64,000 bases of DNA from Solilutibacter pythonis (GCF_003697345.1 NZ_RFLY01000008.1:94433-158432), one strand, 5' to 3'; counted from the stretch's first letter, positions 27,606-39,571 are shown. Notes: a model not told the origin generated them from the sequence alone. Numbers and translations are program-made.

Positions 27606-29138
27606 ATGACGCACCCCGTCCTCGATCAGCTTGGTCTTTCCGCCATTGAATCCGGCACCTATCTCGGCAACGGCGAATGGTCGAAAACCACCAGCGCGGG
27701 CGTGCTGGAGCCGATCAACCCGACCACTGGCGAGGTACTGGGCCAGGTGCATGCCACCGCGAAGGCCGATTACGACATCCTGATGGAACGCGCCGCGGCC
27801 GCGTTCAAAATCTGGCGCAAGACCCCGGCGCCCAAGCGCGGCGAGGCGATCCGCCTATGCGCCGACGCGCTGCGCACGCACAAGGACGCGCTCGGTTCGC
27901 TGGTGGCCCTGGAGATGGGTAAGTCCAAACCGGAAGGCGACGGCGAAGTGCAGGAAATGATCGACATCGGCGAGTTCGCCGTCGGTCTGTCACGCCAGCT
28001 CTACGGCCTGACCATGCACAGCGAACGCCCCGGCCACCGCATGTACGAGCAGTGGCACCCGATCGGCGTCGTCGGCGTGATCTCCGCCTTCAACTTCCCG
28101 GTCGCGGTCTGGGCGTGGAACAGCTTCATCGCCGCCATCTGCGGCGACATCACCGTGTGGAAACCCTCACCGAAGACCCCGCTTTCGGCCATCGCCAGCA
28201 TGAAGATCTGCAACGAAGCACTGCGCGCCGGCGGTTTCCCCGACATCTTCTTCCTGTTCAACGATGCCGGCACCGACCTGGCGCAGGCATTCGTCGACGA
28301 CAGACGCGTGGCGCTGGTCAGCTTCACCGGCAGCACCAAGGTGGGCCGCGCGGTGGGCGAGCGCGTGGCGCGGCGCATGGGCCGCTCGCTGCTGGAACTG
28401 GGCGGCAACAACGCGATCATCGTGGATGAAACCGCCGACCTGAAGCTGGCCATCCCCGCCATCGTGTTCGGCGCGGTGGGCACCTGCGGCCAGCGCTGCA
28501 CCACCACCCGCCGCCTGATCGTCCATGAATCGCGCTACGACGAAGTACTGGCCGCGCTGGTCAAGGCCTACGGCCAGGTCGAAGGCAAGATCGGCGACCC
28601 GACCGACGCGAAGAACCTGGTCGGCCCGCTGAATTCCTCCGATGCGGTCGATGCCTTCCTCGCCGCCATCGCCAAGGCCAAGGCCAGCGGCGGCAAGATA
28701 GAGATTGGCGGCGAAAAGCTGGATGGCCAGGGGTTCTTCGTCAAGCCGGCGATCGTCACCGGCCTGACCAACGAGGCCGAAGTGGTGCAGCACGAAACCT
28801 TCGCGCCGATCCTCTACGTGATGAAGTACTCGGACATCGACGAAGCCATCGAGATGCAGAACGCGGTGCCGCAGGGACTGTCCTCGGCCATCTTCACCAC
28901 CGACCTCAAGCGCGCCGAAGCCTTCCTGGCCGCCAGCGGCTCGGATTGCGGCATCGCCAACATCAACATCGGCACCTCGGGCGCCGAAATCGGTGGCGCC
29001 TTCGGCGGCGAGAAGGAGACCGGCGGCGGCCGCGAATCCGGCTCGGACGCCTGGAAAGCCTACATGCGCCGCCAGACCAACACCATCAACTATTCCGACG
29101 CGCTGCCGCTAGCCCAGGGCATCAAGTTCGACCTCTGA
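27606..29138 (+). CDS. ALDH7-family aldehyde dehydrogenase (AmaB-like)
   Basis: A 510-residue NAD-dependent dehydrogenase of the antiquitin group (ALDH7). Landmarks are [39 protein letters not shown], the catalytic Glu in [12 protein letters not shown], and the catalytic Cys in [13 protein letters not shown] near residue 297. The C-terminus has [27 protein letters not shown], typical of ALDH7. Members oxidise L-aminoadipate semialdehyde (piperideine-6-carboxylate) in lysine breakdown; that substrate is inferred. An AGGAG site precedes the ATG. Confidence 0.9.
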   Translation: MTHPVLDQLGLSAIESGTYLGNGEWSKTTSAGVLEPINPTTGEVLGQVHATAKADYDILMERAAAAFKIWRKTPAPKRGEAIRLCADALRTHKDALGSLVALEMGKSKPEGDGEVQEMIDIGEFAVGLSRQLYGLTMHSERPGHRMYEQWHPIGVVGVISAFNFPVAVWAWNSFIAAICGDITVWKPSPKTPLSAIASMKICNEALRAGGFPDIFFLFNDAGTDLAQAFVDDRRVALVSFTGSTKVGRAVGERVARRMGRSLLELGGNNAIIVDETADLKLAIPAIVFGAVGTCGQRCTTTRRLIVHESRYDEVLAALVKAYGQVEGKIGDPTDAKNLVGPLNSSDAVDAFLAAIAKAKASGGKIEIGGEKLDGQGFFVKPAIVTGLTNEAEVVQHETFAPILYVMKYSDIDEAIEMQNAVPQGLSSAIFTTDLKRAEAFLAASGSDCGIANINIGTSGAEIGGAFGGEKETGGGRESGSDAWKAYMRRQTNTINYSDALPLAQGIKFDL

Positions 29139-29148
29139 CGGAAGCGCG

Positions 29149-29463
29149 ATGAACGCAGCCCCCCCGCAATCGCCCACGCCGATCCGCCAGAACAACCCGC
29201 TGGCCATCGTCAGTCTGGTCAGCGGCATCCTGGCCTGGGTGCTATTGCCGTTCATCGGCTCCATCGTCGCAGTGGTGACGGGTTACATGGCGCGCAAGGA
29301 AATCCGCCTGGCGCCGGAACGTTACGACGGCGATGCGATGGCCTTGATCGGGCTGCTGCTGGGCTGGCTGCAAATCGTGCTGACGGTCATCGGCGTCCTG
29401 TTCGTGATCGTGATCGTGCTGTTCTTCGGCGGGCTGGCCTGGTTCGCCGCCGGCGGCAGTTGA
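29149..29463 (+). CDS. DUF4190-like small membrane protein
   Basis: A 104-residue protein with a proline-rich cytoplasmic start ([22 protein letters not shown]), a first helix ([21 protein letters not shown]), the connecting GYMARKEI motif, and a second helix. This two-helix, GHxARxxI-like pattern is typical of DUF4190. Function unknown. It lies 10 bases after the dehydrogenase gene and just before pyrD. Confidence 0.8.
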   Translation: MNAAPPQSPTPIRQNNPLAIVSLVSGILAWVLLPFIGSIVAVVTGYMARKEIRLAPERYDGDAMALIGLLLGWLQIVLTVIGVLFVIVIVLFFGGLAWFAAGGS

Positions 29464-29474
29464 GTCGAGCCGGC

Positions 29475-30533
29475 ATGTACACCACACTGCGCCCCTTGTT
29501 GTTCAACATGGAGGCCGAGCGCTCGCATGCGCTCGCCCTGCGCCTGGGCGGCGTGGCCGCCGCCAGCGGCATCGGCCGGTGGCTGCTACCCAAACCGCCC
29601 ACGCCTCTCCCAACCCGCGTGCTCGGGCTCGATTTCCCCAATCCGGTCGGGCTGGCCGCCGGCCTCGACAAGAACGGCGAACACATCGAGGCGCTATTCG
29701 CGCTCGGTTTCGGCTTCATTGAAATCGGCACGGTCACACCCCGGCCGCAGAAGGGCAACCCGCGACCACGGCTGTTCCGGCTGCCGGAGCACCGCGCCAT
29801 CATCAACCGGATGGGCTTCAACAACGCGGGCGTCGATGCGCTCGTACACAACGTGGCCTCGTTGAAGGAGCGCCCGGGCATCCTCGGCATCAACATCGGC
29901 AAGAACAAGGACACCCCCAACGAGAACGCCGTGGACGACTACCTGCACTGCCTGGAGCGCGTCTATCCACTGGCCGACTACGTCACCGTCAATATTTCCT
30001 CGCCCAACACCGCCGGCCTGCGCGAGTTGCAGGAAGAGCAGCATCTGCGCGTGCTGATCGGCCGTCTGCGCGAGGCGCAGGAACGGCTGGCCGCCTGGCA
30101 TGGCCGGCGCGTGCCGCTGGTGGTGAAAGTCTCACCCGACCTCACCGACGAGGACGTCGATGCCGCTGGCCGCGTACTGGGCAACCTGGAGGTGGATGGC
30201 GTGATCGCTACCAACACCACGGTTTCGCGGATCGCCGTGCGGCACCACCCGCTGGCGCAGCAGGCCGGCGGGCTCTCGGGCGAACCGTTGCTTGGGCGCT
30301 CGACCGCCACGCTGCGCCGCTTGCGCACGCGCTTGCCGGATTCCATGCCGCTGGTCGGCGTCGGCGGCATCCTTTCCGGCGCCGACGCGGTGGCCAAGAC
30401 CGCCGCCGGCGCGCAACTGGTGCAGCTCTACAGCGGCCTGATCTATCGCGGCCCGAAACTGGTCGGTGAATGCGTCGAAGCCATCCGCCGCCGCAAGGAA
30501 GCTCCCAGCAGTGGACTTCACGTCAAACGATGA
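29475..30533 (+). CDS. pyrD: Dihydroorotate dehydrogenase (quinone), class 2
   Basis: Membrane-associated FMN enzyme of pyrimidine synthesis. It has the class 2 N-terminal amphipathic helix ([22 protein letters not shown]), then [61 protein letters not shown] with the catalytic Ser region, and [33 protein letters not shown]. The ATG at 29475 gives 352 residues. Its stop overlaps murB as ATGA. Confidence 0.96.
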   Translation: MYTTLRPLLFNMEAERSHALALRLGGVAAASGIGRWLLPKPPTPLPTRVLGLDFPNPVGLAAGLDKNGEHIEALFALGFGFIEIGTVTPRPQKGNPRPRLFRLPEHRAIINRMGFNNAGVDALVHNVASLKERPGILGINIGKNKDTPNENAVDDYLHCLERVYPLADYVTVNISSPNTAGLRELQEEQHLRVLIGRLREAQERLAAWHGRRVPLVVKVSPDLTDEDVDAAGRVLGNLEVDGVIATNTTVSRIAVRHHPLAQQAGGLSGEPLLGRSTATLRRLRTRLPDSMPLVGVGGILSGADAVAKTAAGAQLVQLYSGLIYRGPKLVGECVEAIRRRKEAPSSGLHVKR

Positions 30534-31558
30534 GCCACGCTCCGTTGCGCGAATCCCGCGACGCGCCGCTCGTCAACACCTTCGGCATCGCCGCGCGGGC
30601 GCGCCGGCTCATGGAAGTGGACGATGCCGATGCCCTGCCCGATGCCCTGCGCGCCGCCGGCCGCGACGCACTGATCCTCGGCGCCGGCAGCAATCTGCTG
30701 CCCGTGGCCGAGGAGATCGATTGCGTGGTACGGGTGCGCGATGCGCGCATCGAGGTGGTCGATGACGATGGCGAACACCTGCGGGTACGCGCCGCCGCCG
30801 GAAGCCGCTGGCACGATTTCGTCATGCATACCCTGGTCGCGGGCTGGAACGGGCTGGAAAACCTCGCCTTGATTCCCGGCACCGTCGGCGCCTCGCCGAT
30901 CCAGAACATCGGCGCCTATGGCATGGAGGTGATGGATCGCATCGCCGCGGTCGAAGTACACGACCGCGCCAGCGGCGAAACCCGCTGGCGGCGGCACCAG
31001 GATTGCGGCTTCTCCTACCGCGACAGCGCTTTCAAGGCCGACCCGCAACGTTACGCGGTGCTGCGGGTCGATTATCGGCTCGCGCGCACGCCGCGCCTCG
31101 CGCTGGGCTATGCCGGCATCGGCGAGGAACTGGCGACGATGGGCATCGAAGCGCCCGCCCCGCGCGACGTCGCCGAGGCGGTGATCCGCATCCGCCGCCG
31201 CAAGCTGCCCGACCCGGCGATCATCGGCAACGCCGGCAGCTTCTTCAAGAACCCGATCATCGGGGCCGACATCGCGCGGGTGCTGGCCGAGACGCACCCC
31301 GACCTACCCATGTTCCGTGGCCCCGACGACACTACCCGCAAGCTGTCCGCGGCCTGGCTGATCGACCAGTGCGGCTGGAAAGGCGCGCGCGAAGGCGATG
31401 CCGGCGTCTCGCCCGGGCACGCGCTGGTACTGGTCAACCACGGTCAGGCGCGCGGCGAGGAACTGCTGGCGCTGGCACGGCGTATCGCGGCCTCGGTGCA
31501 CGGGCGTTTCGGCATCGACATCGAGCCGGAGCCACGCTTGATCGGAGCCCGCTGGTGA
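30530..31558 (+). CDS. murB: UDP-N-acetylmuramate dehydrogenase
   Basis: FAD enzyme of peptidoglycan precursor synthesis that reduces UDP-GlcNAc-enolpyruvate. Motifs: [54 protein letters not shown], the catalytic region [12 protein letters not shown], and [10 protein letters not shown]. The C-terminus includes [33 protein letters not shown]. It is 342 residues, the type I (E. coli-like) form. Start and stop overlap its neighbours (ATGA and GTGA). Confidence 0.95.
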   Translation: MSHAPLRESRDAPLVNTFGIAARARRLMEVDDADALPDALRAAGRDALILGAGSNLLPVAEEIDCVVRVRDARIEVVDDDGEHLRVRAAAGSRWHDFVMHTLVAGWNGLENLALIPGTVGASPIQNIGAYGMEVMDRIAAVEVHDRASGETRWRRHQDCGFSYRDSAFKADPQRYAVLRVDYRLARTPRLALGYAGIGEELATMGIEAPAPRDVAEAVIRIRRRKLPDPAIIGNAGSFFKNPIIGADIARVLAETHPDLPMFRGPDDTTRKLSAAWLIDQCGWKGAREGDAGVSPGHALVLVNHGQARGEELLALARRIAASVHGRFGIDIEPEPRLIGARW

Positions 31559-32484
31559 ACCAAGCACTGCGCGCGGCCCTGCTGATGCTGGCCAGCACGC
31601 TCAGCTTCGGCCTGATGGCGCTGACCATCCGCCTGGCCTCGAAAACCCTGCCGACCTGGGAAATCGCCTTCTTCCGCAACGCCTTCGGTCTGCTCTTCCT
31701 GCTGCCGATGCTGTTCGGTCCGGCGCTTAGCTCGACCAGGCCCGGGCGCGAGATCGCCGCCACGGTGCGCACCGCGCAATTGCCGCGCTATTTCATCCGC
31801 TGCCTGATCGGCCTGCTCGGCATGTTCTGCATGTTCTGGTCGCTGGCCCACCTGCCGCTCGGGCAGGCGATCTCGCTGTCGTATTCCTCGCCGATCTTCG
31901 TCACCCTGTTCGCGGTATGGATGCTGGGCGAGCAAGTGCGTATCCGCCGCTGGCTGGCGGTGGCGGCGGGTTTCATCGGCGTGCTGGTGATCGTCAGGCC
32001 GTGGTCGGACGCGTTCTCGCCAGCCCTGCTGGTGGCCGTCGGCGGCGCGGTGGGCAGCGCGCTGGTAGCGATCCAGATCAAACAACTGGCGAAGATCGAC
32101 GGTGCCAACACCATCGTGTTCTGGACTTACATGTTCTGGGTGCCGATGTCGCTGCTGCCGGCGCTGCTGGTATGGCGGATGCCCGAAGGCGAAGCCTGGA
32201 GGTGGCTGCTGCTGACCGGGCTGTTCGGCACGCTCGGCCAAGTGTTGTGGACGCGCGCGCTGAAGATCGGCGATGTCTCGGCGTTGACCCCGATCAGCTT
32301 CGTGCAACTGCCCTTCGTCAGCATCGCCGGCTGGCTGCTGTTCGACGAGCGCATCGACCGCTGGACGATGATCGGCGCCGCGGTGATCCTGGCCGCCACC
32401 GGCTACATCGCCCACCGCGAGGCCAGACTGGCCCGCCGCCACGCCAGCAACGCACCTTCGGAAGGGGTGGAACCGGGCAGTTGA
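31555..32484 (+). CDS. DMT/EamA-family permease
   Basis: A 309-residue inner-membrane protein with ten predicted helices and two EamA repeats. The first repeat contains SFGLMALTIRLASKTLPTWEIAFFRN and ends in SYSSPIFVTLFAVWMLGEQVRIRRW; the second contains LTPISFVQLPFVSIAGWLLFDERIDRWTMIGAAVI. The GTG start overlaps the murB stop (GTGA). Substrate unknown; such permeases export metabolites or nucleotide-derived compounds. Confidence 0.85.
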   Translation: MNQALRAALLMLASTLSFGLMALTIRLASKTLPTWEIAFFRNAFGLLFLLPMLFGPALSSTRPGREIAATVRTAQLPRYFIRCLIGLLGMFCMFWSLAHLPLGQAISLSYSSPIFVTLFAVWMLGEQVRIRRWLAVAAGFIGVLVIVRPWSDAFSPALLVAVGGAVGSALVAIQIKQLAKIDGANTIVFWTYMFWVPMSLLPALLVWRMPEGEAWRWLLLTGLFGTLGQVLWTRALKIGDVSALTPISFVQLPFVSIAGWLLFDERIDRWTMIGAAVILAATGYIAHREARLARRHASNAPSEGVEPGS

Positions 32485-33190
32485 CCGGCACCGCGCCGGC
32501 GCATGCGTTCAACCGCGCCAGGGCCGCGCGCCACCACGGAAGATCACCGCGTAGACACCCGCCGTCCAGGCCAAGGCCGCGCTCCAGCCGGCCAGGATAT
32601 CGCTCGGGTAATGCACGCCCAGGTAAACCCGCGAGGCCCCGACCAACGGGACGAAAACCGTCACCGCCGCCAGCATCGGCCAGCGCCAGCGCGTGCGCCA
32701 GGCCAGCATCAGTAACACCGCCGCCAGCGTCATCGAACCCATCGCATGGCCACTGGGAAAGCTCAGCGTGGTTTCCGGCGCGACCGATTCCCACAGGCTG
32801 GGACGCGCCCGGCCAAAGTAGTTTTTCGCCGCCATGTTGAGCAGACCGGAGCCGGCCAGCGCCACCCCGGCGAACAGGCCCTCGCGCATCCGCCGCCCGA
32901 ACGCCAGCACCAAGACCAGCAGCACGTCGAGCGGCACCACGCCCCATTCGTAGCCCAGCTTCGAAACCAGAACGAAGAAAGCATCGCGCACCGGCGAGGA
33001 CCAGGTCCTCGCCCATTCCAACAGTGGGCGGTCGAAGAAGAATACCTCGCCTTCGCGCACGTCCTCGGCCAATTCGCCGAAGCCCCACAACGGCAGCAGG
33101 ATCAACGCGAACAGCAACCCCATGCGCGGGCCGTGCCGGCGCAGGGCTTGCAGTCCGTAACGCGCCTCGTCGCGCAGCAGGCCGCGCAAA

Positions 33191-34456
<1,266 letters not shown>

Positions 34457-34462
34457 GGCGGA

Positions 34463-34468
34463 ATTGTA
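34463..34468 (-). promoter_or_regulatory. Putative -10 box of ispG, suggesting a leaderless mRNA
   Basis: On the minus strand TACAAT ends exactly six bases before the ispG ATG. No good -35 at standard spacing; TTGAAA lies 23 bases upstream of it. No ribosome-binding site precedes the ATG. Confidence 0.45.
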
Positions 34469-34620
34469 ACGAGCGCAAGTTTGCGTGGTGTTTTCAAGCG
34501 ACATCGGGAGCGCCGCGCACCAGGCCACGCCGACGGATGCGCGGTGGCATTGAGGCCATCACCTTGCACCATCGCGCCGCCCCCCAGATGCGAGCAGTAC
34601 GCCACGCCCAGGCCACCCAT

Positions 34621-34804
34621 CCCGTCACCCATCCCGTCACCCATCCCGTCACCCATCCATCCACCCATCCACCCATCCACCCATCCACCCATCCACCCAT
34701 CCACCCATCCACCCATCCATCCAGCCATCCAGCCATCCAGCCATCCAGCCATCCAGCCAGCCATCCAGCCAGCCAGCCACCCAGCCACCTAGCCAGCCAC
34801 CCAG
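34621..34804. repeat. CCAN tetranucleotide / octanucleotide microsatellite between ispG and xseA
   Basis: Three exact copies of CCCGTCACCCAT (34621-34656) are followed by about 37 tandem CCAN tetramers (34657-34804). These are arranged as seven perfect CCATCCAC octamers (34657-34712), then CCATCCAT, four CCAGCCAT octamers from 34721, and a degenerate tail of CCAG/CCAC/CCTA. CCCGTCACCCAA-type sequence returns around 34805-34835. Long reading frames cross it only because a 4-base unit gives no stops. Apart from this array the 547-bp gap between ispG and xseA holds no gene I can support. Confidence 0.95.
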
Positions 34805-34991
34805 CCCGTCACCCAACCCGTCGCACAGCCCGTCACGATTTCGGCAGCGATGCCGCCGTCGATCCCCAGCCGGCATGCCGGCCACCGTTCGTTCACACCG
34901 CGATTCGCGGATGACAGCGCGCCCGGCATGCGCAACCGCCTGCCCCGACCGGCGGCCGCCCCCGTCATCTTCGCGCGGCCGGTGGCGCGGG

Positions 34992-34997
34992 TATCCT
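34992..34997 (+). promoter_or_regulatory. Putative -10 box of xseA, suggesting a leaderless mRNA
   Basis: TATCCT lies exactly six bases before the xseA ATG, the same spacing as for queG and ispG. The -35 is not clear. Confidence 0.35.
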
Positions 34998-35003
34998 TTC
35001 CCG

Positions 35004-36350
35004 ATGCCGCACAAAGCCCCCGCCGACGACATCTTCAGCCCCAGCCAGCTCAACACGCTGGCACGCAACCTGCTAGAGGACACCTTCCCGCTGATCTGGG
35101 TGGAGGGCGAGCTGGGCAATGTCGCGCGGCCCGCCTCCGGCCACCTCTACCTCACGCTGAAGGACGCGCGCGCGCAGGTGCGCGCGGCGATGTTCAAGCC
35201 CAAATCGACTTGGCTGAAGTTCGCCCCGCGCGAGGGGCTGCGCGTGCTGGCCCGGGGCCGGGTGACGCTGTACGAGGCGCGCGGCGAGTACCAACTGGTA
35301 CTCGACCACATGGAGGAAGCCGGGGAAGGCGCGCTGCGCCGGGCCTTCGAGGCGCTGAAAGCGAAGTTGCAGGCCGAGGGCCTGTTCGACACCAGCCGCA
35401 AGCGGCCGCTGCCGCCGTTCGCGCGCCGCATCGGCGTGCTCACCTCGCCCACCGGCGCCGCCGTGCGCGACGTGCTCTCGGTACTGGCGCGGCGCTTCCC
35501 CCTGCTGGAAGTGGAAGTACTGCCGGTGCCGGTGCAGGGCGAAACGGCGGCGGCGCAGATTCGCGGCATGCTTTCGCGCGCCATCGCCAGCGAACGTTAC
35601 GACGTGCTGCTGCTAGCCCGCGGCGGTGGTTCGCTGGAGGACCTCTGGGCCTTCAACGATGAACAACTGGCGCGCGCCATCGCCGCCTCGCCAGTGCCGG
35701 TGGTCAGCGCAATCGGCCACGAAACCGATTTCAGCCTGAGCGATTTCGCCGCCGACCTGCGCGCGCCGACGCCCTCGGTCGCCGCCGAACTCATCGCCCC
35801 CGACCGCTTCGCGCTGGCGCAACGGCTGCAACGGCTCGGCCAGCGCGCGCAAACCGACCGGCAGCACCGCCTGCGCGCGGCAATGCAGCGGCTCGACCGC
35901 GCCAGGCTGCGGCTCGACACCCAACGCCCACAGGCTCGCCTCGCCCTCTACGCCGCCCGCGAGCGCGAAGCCCGGCGCCGGCTGGACGCCGCCCTCTCCC
36001 GCCACCTGCAACACGCCCTCACGCGCACGCGCCAGGCGGGCGGCGGCCTGCGCGCGCAAGCACCGGGACGCCGCCTTGACCAACTGGCACGGCGCCTGGA
36101 CAGCCTACGCGCCCGCCCTGGCGCGGCCTTGCGGGCGCGGCTGCAACTCGACCGGCAACGGCTGCTTGGGCTTGCCCGCGCCCTGGCCGCCGTCAGCCCA
36201 CTGGCCACGGTGGCGCGCGGCTACGCCATCCTCCACCACGAGGACGGCCATCTCGTGCGTGGCGTCGGCGACGCCCGGGCCGGCGACGCCATCCGCGCCC
36301 AACTGGCCGATGGCGAACTGCGGATGCGGGTGGAGGATGGCGCCGGGTGA
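35004..36350 (+). CDS. xseA: Exodeoxyribonuclease VII large subunit
   Basis: Degrades single-stranded DNA together with XseB. The N-terminal OB-fold ([38 protein letters not shown]) is followed by the catalytic domain: [72 protein letters not shown] long Arg/Gln/Ala-rich coiled-coil region comes next, then [18 protein letters not shown] near the end. The ATG at 35004 gives 448 residues, like E. coli (456). xseB is not adjacent. Confidence 0.95.
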   Translation: MPHKAPADDIFSPSQLNTLARNLLEDTFPLIWVEGELGNVARPASGHLYLTLKDARAQVRAAMFKPKSTWLKFAPREGLRVLARGRVTLYEARGEYQLVLDHMEEAGEGALRRAFEALKAKLQAEGLFDTSRKRPLPPFARRIGVLTSPTGAAVRDVLSVLARRFPLLEVEVLPVPVQGETAAAQIRGMLSRAIASERYDVLLLARGGGSLEDLWAFNDEQLARAIAASPVPVVSAIGHETDFSLSDFAADLRAPTPSVAAELIAPDRFALAQRLQRLGQRAQTDRQHRLRAAMQRLDRARLRLDTQRPQARLALYAAREREARRRLDAALSRHLQHALTRTRQAGGGLRAQAPGRRLDQLARRLDSLRARPGAALRARLQLDRQRLLGLARALAAVSPLATVARGYAILHHEDGHLVRGVGDARAGDAIRAQLADGELRMRVEDGAG

Positions 36351-36415
36351 ATACCTTCGCCCCCAGCCAACCCGCACCGCGCTAGGCTGGCCGCCGATCA
36401 CCACGAGCGCGCACG

Positions 36416-37846
36416 ATGAAACTGAAATCCGCCTATCCGCTCTATCTCGCCAACCACGCGCAAAAAGCCGCACAAGCGATCGACGTGTTCGACAAATACA
36501 GCGGCGAGCGCGCCACCCAGGTGGCTTTCGGCGACCACGCGCTGGTCGAACGGGCGATCGCCGCCGGCCACGCCGCCCGTGCCGAGATGGCGGCCTTTCC
36601 GCCCGATGCCCGCCGCGACGTGCTGATGCATTGCGTCGCGCGTTTCGGCCAGCGCCACGAAGAGCTGGCCGCCGCCCTGTGCATCGAGGCCGGCAAGCCG
36701 ATCCGCGATGCCCGCGGCGAAGTCACCCGCCTCATCGACACCTTCCGCATCGCCGCCGAGGAAGCCACGCGCATCCACGGCGAAACTCTCGAACTGGCGA
36801 TCTCACCGCGCACCCGTGGCTATCGCGGCATTACCCGGCGCGTCCCGGTCGGGCTGTGCAGCTTCATCACCCCGTTCAACTTCCCGCTCAACCTGGTGGC
36901 GCACAAGGTCGCGCCGGCGATCGCCGCGGGCTGCCCTTTCGTGCTGAAGCCAGCGGCGAAAACCCCGGTCGGCGCGCTCATCATCGGCGAGGTGCTGGCC
37001 GAGACCGACCTGCCCGAAGGCGCGTTCTCGATCATCCCGTGCTCGAACGAGGACGCCGCGCCGCTGGTCGAAGACCCGCGCATCGCGCTGTTCTCCTTCA
37101 CCGGCGGCCTCACCGGCTGGGCACTGAAGGCGCGGGCCGGCAGGAAGAAGGTGACGCTGGAGCTGGGCGGCAACGCCGCCTGCATCGTCGATGCCGACCC
37201 GGGCGCGCCGCTCGATCACATCGTCGATCGGCTGGTATTCGGCGCCTACTACCAAAGCGGCCAGAGCTGCATCAGCGTGCAGCGGATCATCGTCCACCGC
37301 GACCTTCACGAAACGCTGGCAAAGAAACTGAAGACAAAAGTGGAATCGCTGCCGGCAGGCGACCCGCGCGATGAATCCACCTTCATCGGCCCGCTGGTCG
37401 ACCAAGCCGCCGCCGAACGCATCGAAGGCTGGATCGCCGAGGCGCTCAAACGCGGCGCCCGGCGCCTGGCCGGCGGCGAGCGCGCGGGCAACCGGCTGCC
37501 CGCGCAATTGCTGGAGAACGTACCGCGCGAGTGCGACCTGTACCGCAAGGAAGTCTTCGGGCCAGTGGCGATCATCGAGACCGTGGACGATTTCGACCAA
37601 GCGCTCGCCCGCGCCAACGACAGCGATTTCGGCCTGCAAGCCGGCGTCTTCACCGCCCGCCTCGATCACGCGATGCGGGCCTGGGACAGCCTGGAGGTGG
37701 GCGGGGTGATCGTCGGCGACGTGCCCAGTCTGCGCGTGGACAACATGCCCTACGGCGGCATCAAAGATTCCGGCTGCGGCCGCGAGGGGGTGCGCTGGGC
37801 GATGGCCGACATGAGCGAGGAGCGCCTGCTGGTACTGCGTGCCTGA
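36416..37846 (+). CDS. Aldehyde dehydrogenase family protein
   Basis: A 476-residue NAD(P)-dependent aldehyde dehydrogenase. It has the cofactor and catalytic regions PVGLCSFITPFNFPLNLVAHK, the FTGGLTGWALKARAG loop, the catalytic Glu in LELGGNAACIV, and the catalytic Cys in YQSGQSCISVQRI. The end reads PYGGIKDSGCGREGVRWAMADM. The substrate cannot be assigned; closest-looking groups include phosphonoacetaldehyde and glyceraldehyde dehydrogenases. It starts 65 bases after xseA. Nothing around points to a pathway. Confidence 0.88.
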   Translation: MKLKSAYPLYLANHAQKAAQAIDVFDKYSGERATQVAFGDHALVERAIAAGHAARAEMAAFPPDARRDVLMHCVARFGQRHEELAAALCIEAGKPIRDARGEVTRLIDTFRIAAEEATRIHGETLELAISPRTRGYRGITRRVPVGLCSFITPFNFPLNLVAHKVAPAIAAGCPFVLKPAAKTPVGALIIGEVLAETDLPEGAFSIIPCSNEDAAPLVEDPRIALFSFTGGLTGWALKARAGRKKVTLELGGNAACIVDADPGAPLDHIVDRLVFGAYYQSGQSCISVQRIIVHRDLHETLAKKLKTKVESLPAGDPRDESTFIGPLVDQAAAERIEGWIAEALKRGARRLAGGERAGNRLPAQLLENVPRECDLYRKEVFGPVAIIETVDDFDQALARANDSDFGLQAGVFTARLDHAMRAWDSLEVGGVIVGDVPSLRVDNMPYGGIKDSGCGREGVRWAMADMSEERLLVLRA

Positions 37847-37963
37847 ACGTCACCCCGGCCATGCAACCCCGGTGGCGGGCAGCACGCGTTATCGACCAGC
37901 GTGAACGCCCGACCCGCCACGTCCCACTTTTCCCGTCACACGGCAACACGTAGTCTGCACGGC

Positions 37964-38533
37964 ATGGAGCAGCCCCGCGCCCACGGTAGCGACGAACCCA
38001 GCGACGAATCGCTGATGCTGGCCTATGCCGCCGGCCAGGAAGCCGCCTTTGCCGAACTGTATGCGCGCCACCGCACGCCGCTCTACCGCTTCATGCTGCG
38101 CCATTTGAAAAACGCCGCCCTGACCGACGAATGCTTCCAGGACGTCTGGCAGCGGGTGATCGCCGCACGCATGCAATGGAAGCCCGAAGCCGCCTTCGGC
38201 GCCTGGCTGTATCGTATCGCCCACAACCGCCTCAACGACCACTGGCGCGCGCAGAAACACCGGCCGATGGCGCCGGCCGACGCCGACGAACGCATCGCCC
38301 GCATCTCCGACCACGCCACCCCGGAGCGCGCCCTGTCGGAATTCGAACAACGCCGCCGCCTGCAACTGGCGCTTGACGAGTTGCCGGACGAGCAACGCAC
38401 CGTACTGCTGCTGCGACTGGAACAGGAACTGACACTGGAGGAAATCGGCGAAGCGACCGGCGTCGGCCGGGAAACGGTGAAATCGCGGCTGCGCTACGCG
38501 ATGGACAAACTGCGCGCGAGGTTGAACGAATGA
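37964..38533 (+). CDS. ECF-family RNA polymerase sigma factor
   Basis: A 189-residue sigma-70-family regulator with region 2 (AAFAELYARHRTPLYRFMLRHLKNAALTDECFQDVWQRVI, and WLYRIAHNRLNDHWR) and region 4 (LPDEQRTVLLLRLEQELTLEEIGEATGVGRETVKSRLRYAMDKL). It differs from the RpoE at 45.2-45.9 kb. The ATG at 37964 follows the conserved acidic N-terminus; TAGTCT at 37951-37956 is a possible -10. Its stop overlaps the next gene (ATGA), which is probably its membrane anti-sigma partner. Confidence 0.9.
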   Translation: MEQPRAHGSDEPSDESLMLAYAAGQEAAFAELYARHRTPLYRFMLRHLKNAALTDECFQDVWQRVIAARMQWKPEAAFGAWLYRIAHNRLNDHWRAQKHRPMAPADADERIARISDHATPERALSEFEQRRRLQLALDELPDEQRTVLLLRLEQELTLEEIGEATGVGRETVKSRLRYAMDKLRARLNE

Positions 38534-39516
38534 CGATGCCCCACCGCCCACCGCTCGATGCCGAGGAACGCCAACTGGCCGCCCAACTGGCGCGGATCGC
38601 ACCGCGCGGTGAGCCCTCGGCCGAGCTGGACGCCCGCATCCTGGCGCTCGCCGGACGCACAGCGGACGAAAACCACGCCACGGCGCAACCGCCACGGCGC
38701 AAGCACTGGCCCGTCTGGCTAGGAATGGCGGCTTCGCTGAGCGCGGTCGCCGGCTTCCTGTGGCAAGTACACCCGATCCTCTCACCGGCGCCCGAAATAG
38801 GCTCGCCCATGGCGGTTGCCAGCGCCGATGCGAGCGGCGACGCCACCGAAGACGATCGTCAACCGATTGCCTACGTCCGCGCCCCCGCCAATGTGGCCGT
38901 CACCGAACCCGCGCCGCCAGCGCCGCCGCCATCCGTCAGCGCGCCGGCACCGAAGCCGCGCCCGGCCCGCCCGTCCTCCCGCCGGAACCCAACGCCCGCC
39001 AGCCCCCACGCCCAGACGGAAGCAGCCGCGCCATCCGGCCTTGCCTCCGCCAACCGGCCGAAACGCGCGCCGCCGATCAGCGCCGACCTCGAAGGCCCAC
39101 CCGAGATCGTCATCGACCCCGCCCCGCATGCCTATGCGCCGCTCCATGCCGAACACTCCGGGACCACGAACGCGGCAGCCCAGGCACGACCCCGCGAAGT
39201 GTCGATCGACCGCGCGCAGGCGGGCGACAGCCGCATCGCCCCCCCGCCACCCGCAGCACTGCCCGCAGCCGCAGCCGCCAGACATTCGCCCCCCCTCGAC
39301 CGCGCGAGCGCCGGCGACTTCGACGAACGCCCGCCAGTCAGCGCCGCCACGCCGCAGATGCAAAAGGCGTGGCTGGAACGCATCCGCGCGCTGAAGGCCG
39401 ATGGCCGGCTGGAGGAAGCCCGCGCCAGCCTGAAGGAATTCATCCTGCGCAATCCAAAAGCGGATATCCCCGCCGACCTCAAACCGCTGCTGCCGGCACC
39501 ACCCGTCTCACCGTAG
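38530..39516 (+). CDS. Putative membrane anti-sigma factor, Pro/Ala-rich
   Basis: A 328-residue protein. A charged N-terminal cytoplasmic segment (residues 1-58) is followed by one transmembrane helix near residues 59-79 (WPVWLGMAASLSAVAGFLW) and a long periplasmic part rich in Pro and Ala. It ends in a short ordered motif, LKADGRLEEARASLKEFILRNPK. Coupling to the ECF sigma gene by ATGA overlap and the single-helix layout suggest an anti-sigma factor, but no ASD zinc motif (HxxxCxxC) is visible. The call is by context. Confidence 0.7.
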   Translation: MTMPHRPPLDAEERQLAAQLARIAPRGEPSAELDARILALAGRTADENHATAQPPRRKHWPVWLGMAASLSAVAGFLWQVHPILSPAPEIGSPMAVASADASGDATEDDRQPIAYVRAPANVAVTEPAPPAPPPSVSAPAPKPRPARPSSRRNPTPASPHAQTEAAAPSGLASANRPKRAPPISADLEGPPEIVIDPAPHAYAPLHAEHSGTTNAAAQARPREVSIDRAQAGDSRIAPPPPAALPAAAAARHSPPLDRASAGDFDERPPVSAATPQMQKAWLERIRALKADGRLEEARASLKEFILRNPKADIPADLKPLLPAPPVSP

Positions 39517-39571
39517 CGAATACCCGCCGGCACGGATTGAAATCCACGCCTCGCGACACCATTCCGCAGCG

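Noticed and set aside
34621..34804. CRISPR array
   Set aside because: Units of 4, 8 and 12 bases directly abut with no spacers, and no cas genes are present.
34537..35119. Repetitive proteins (His/Pro/Thr or Gly/Trp/Met repeats) encoded across the microsatellite
   Set aside because: All six frames stay open because the unit is four bases long. There is no ribosome-binding site or conserved start, and the peptides have no known counterpart.
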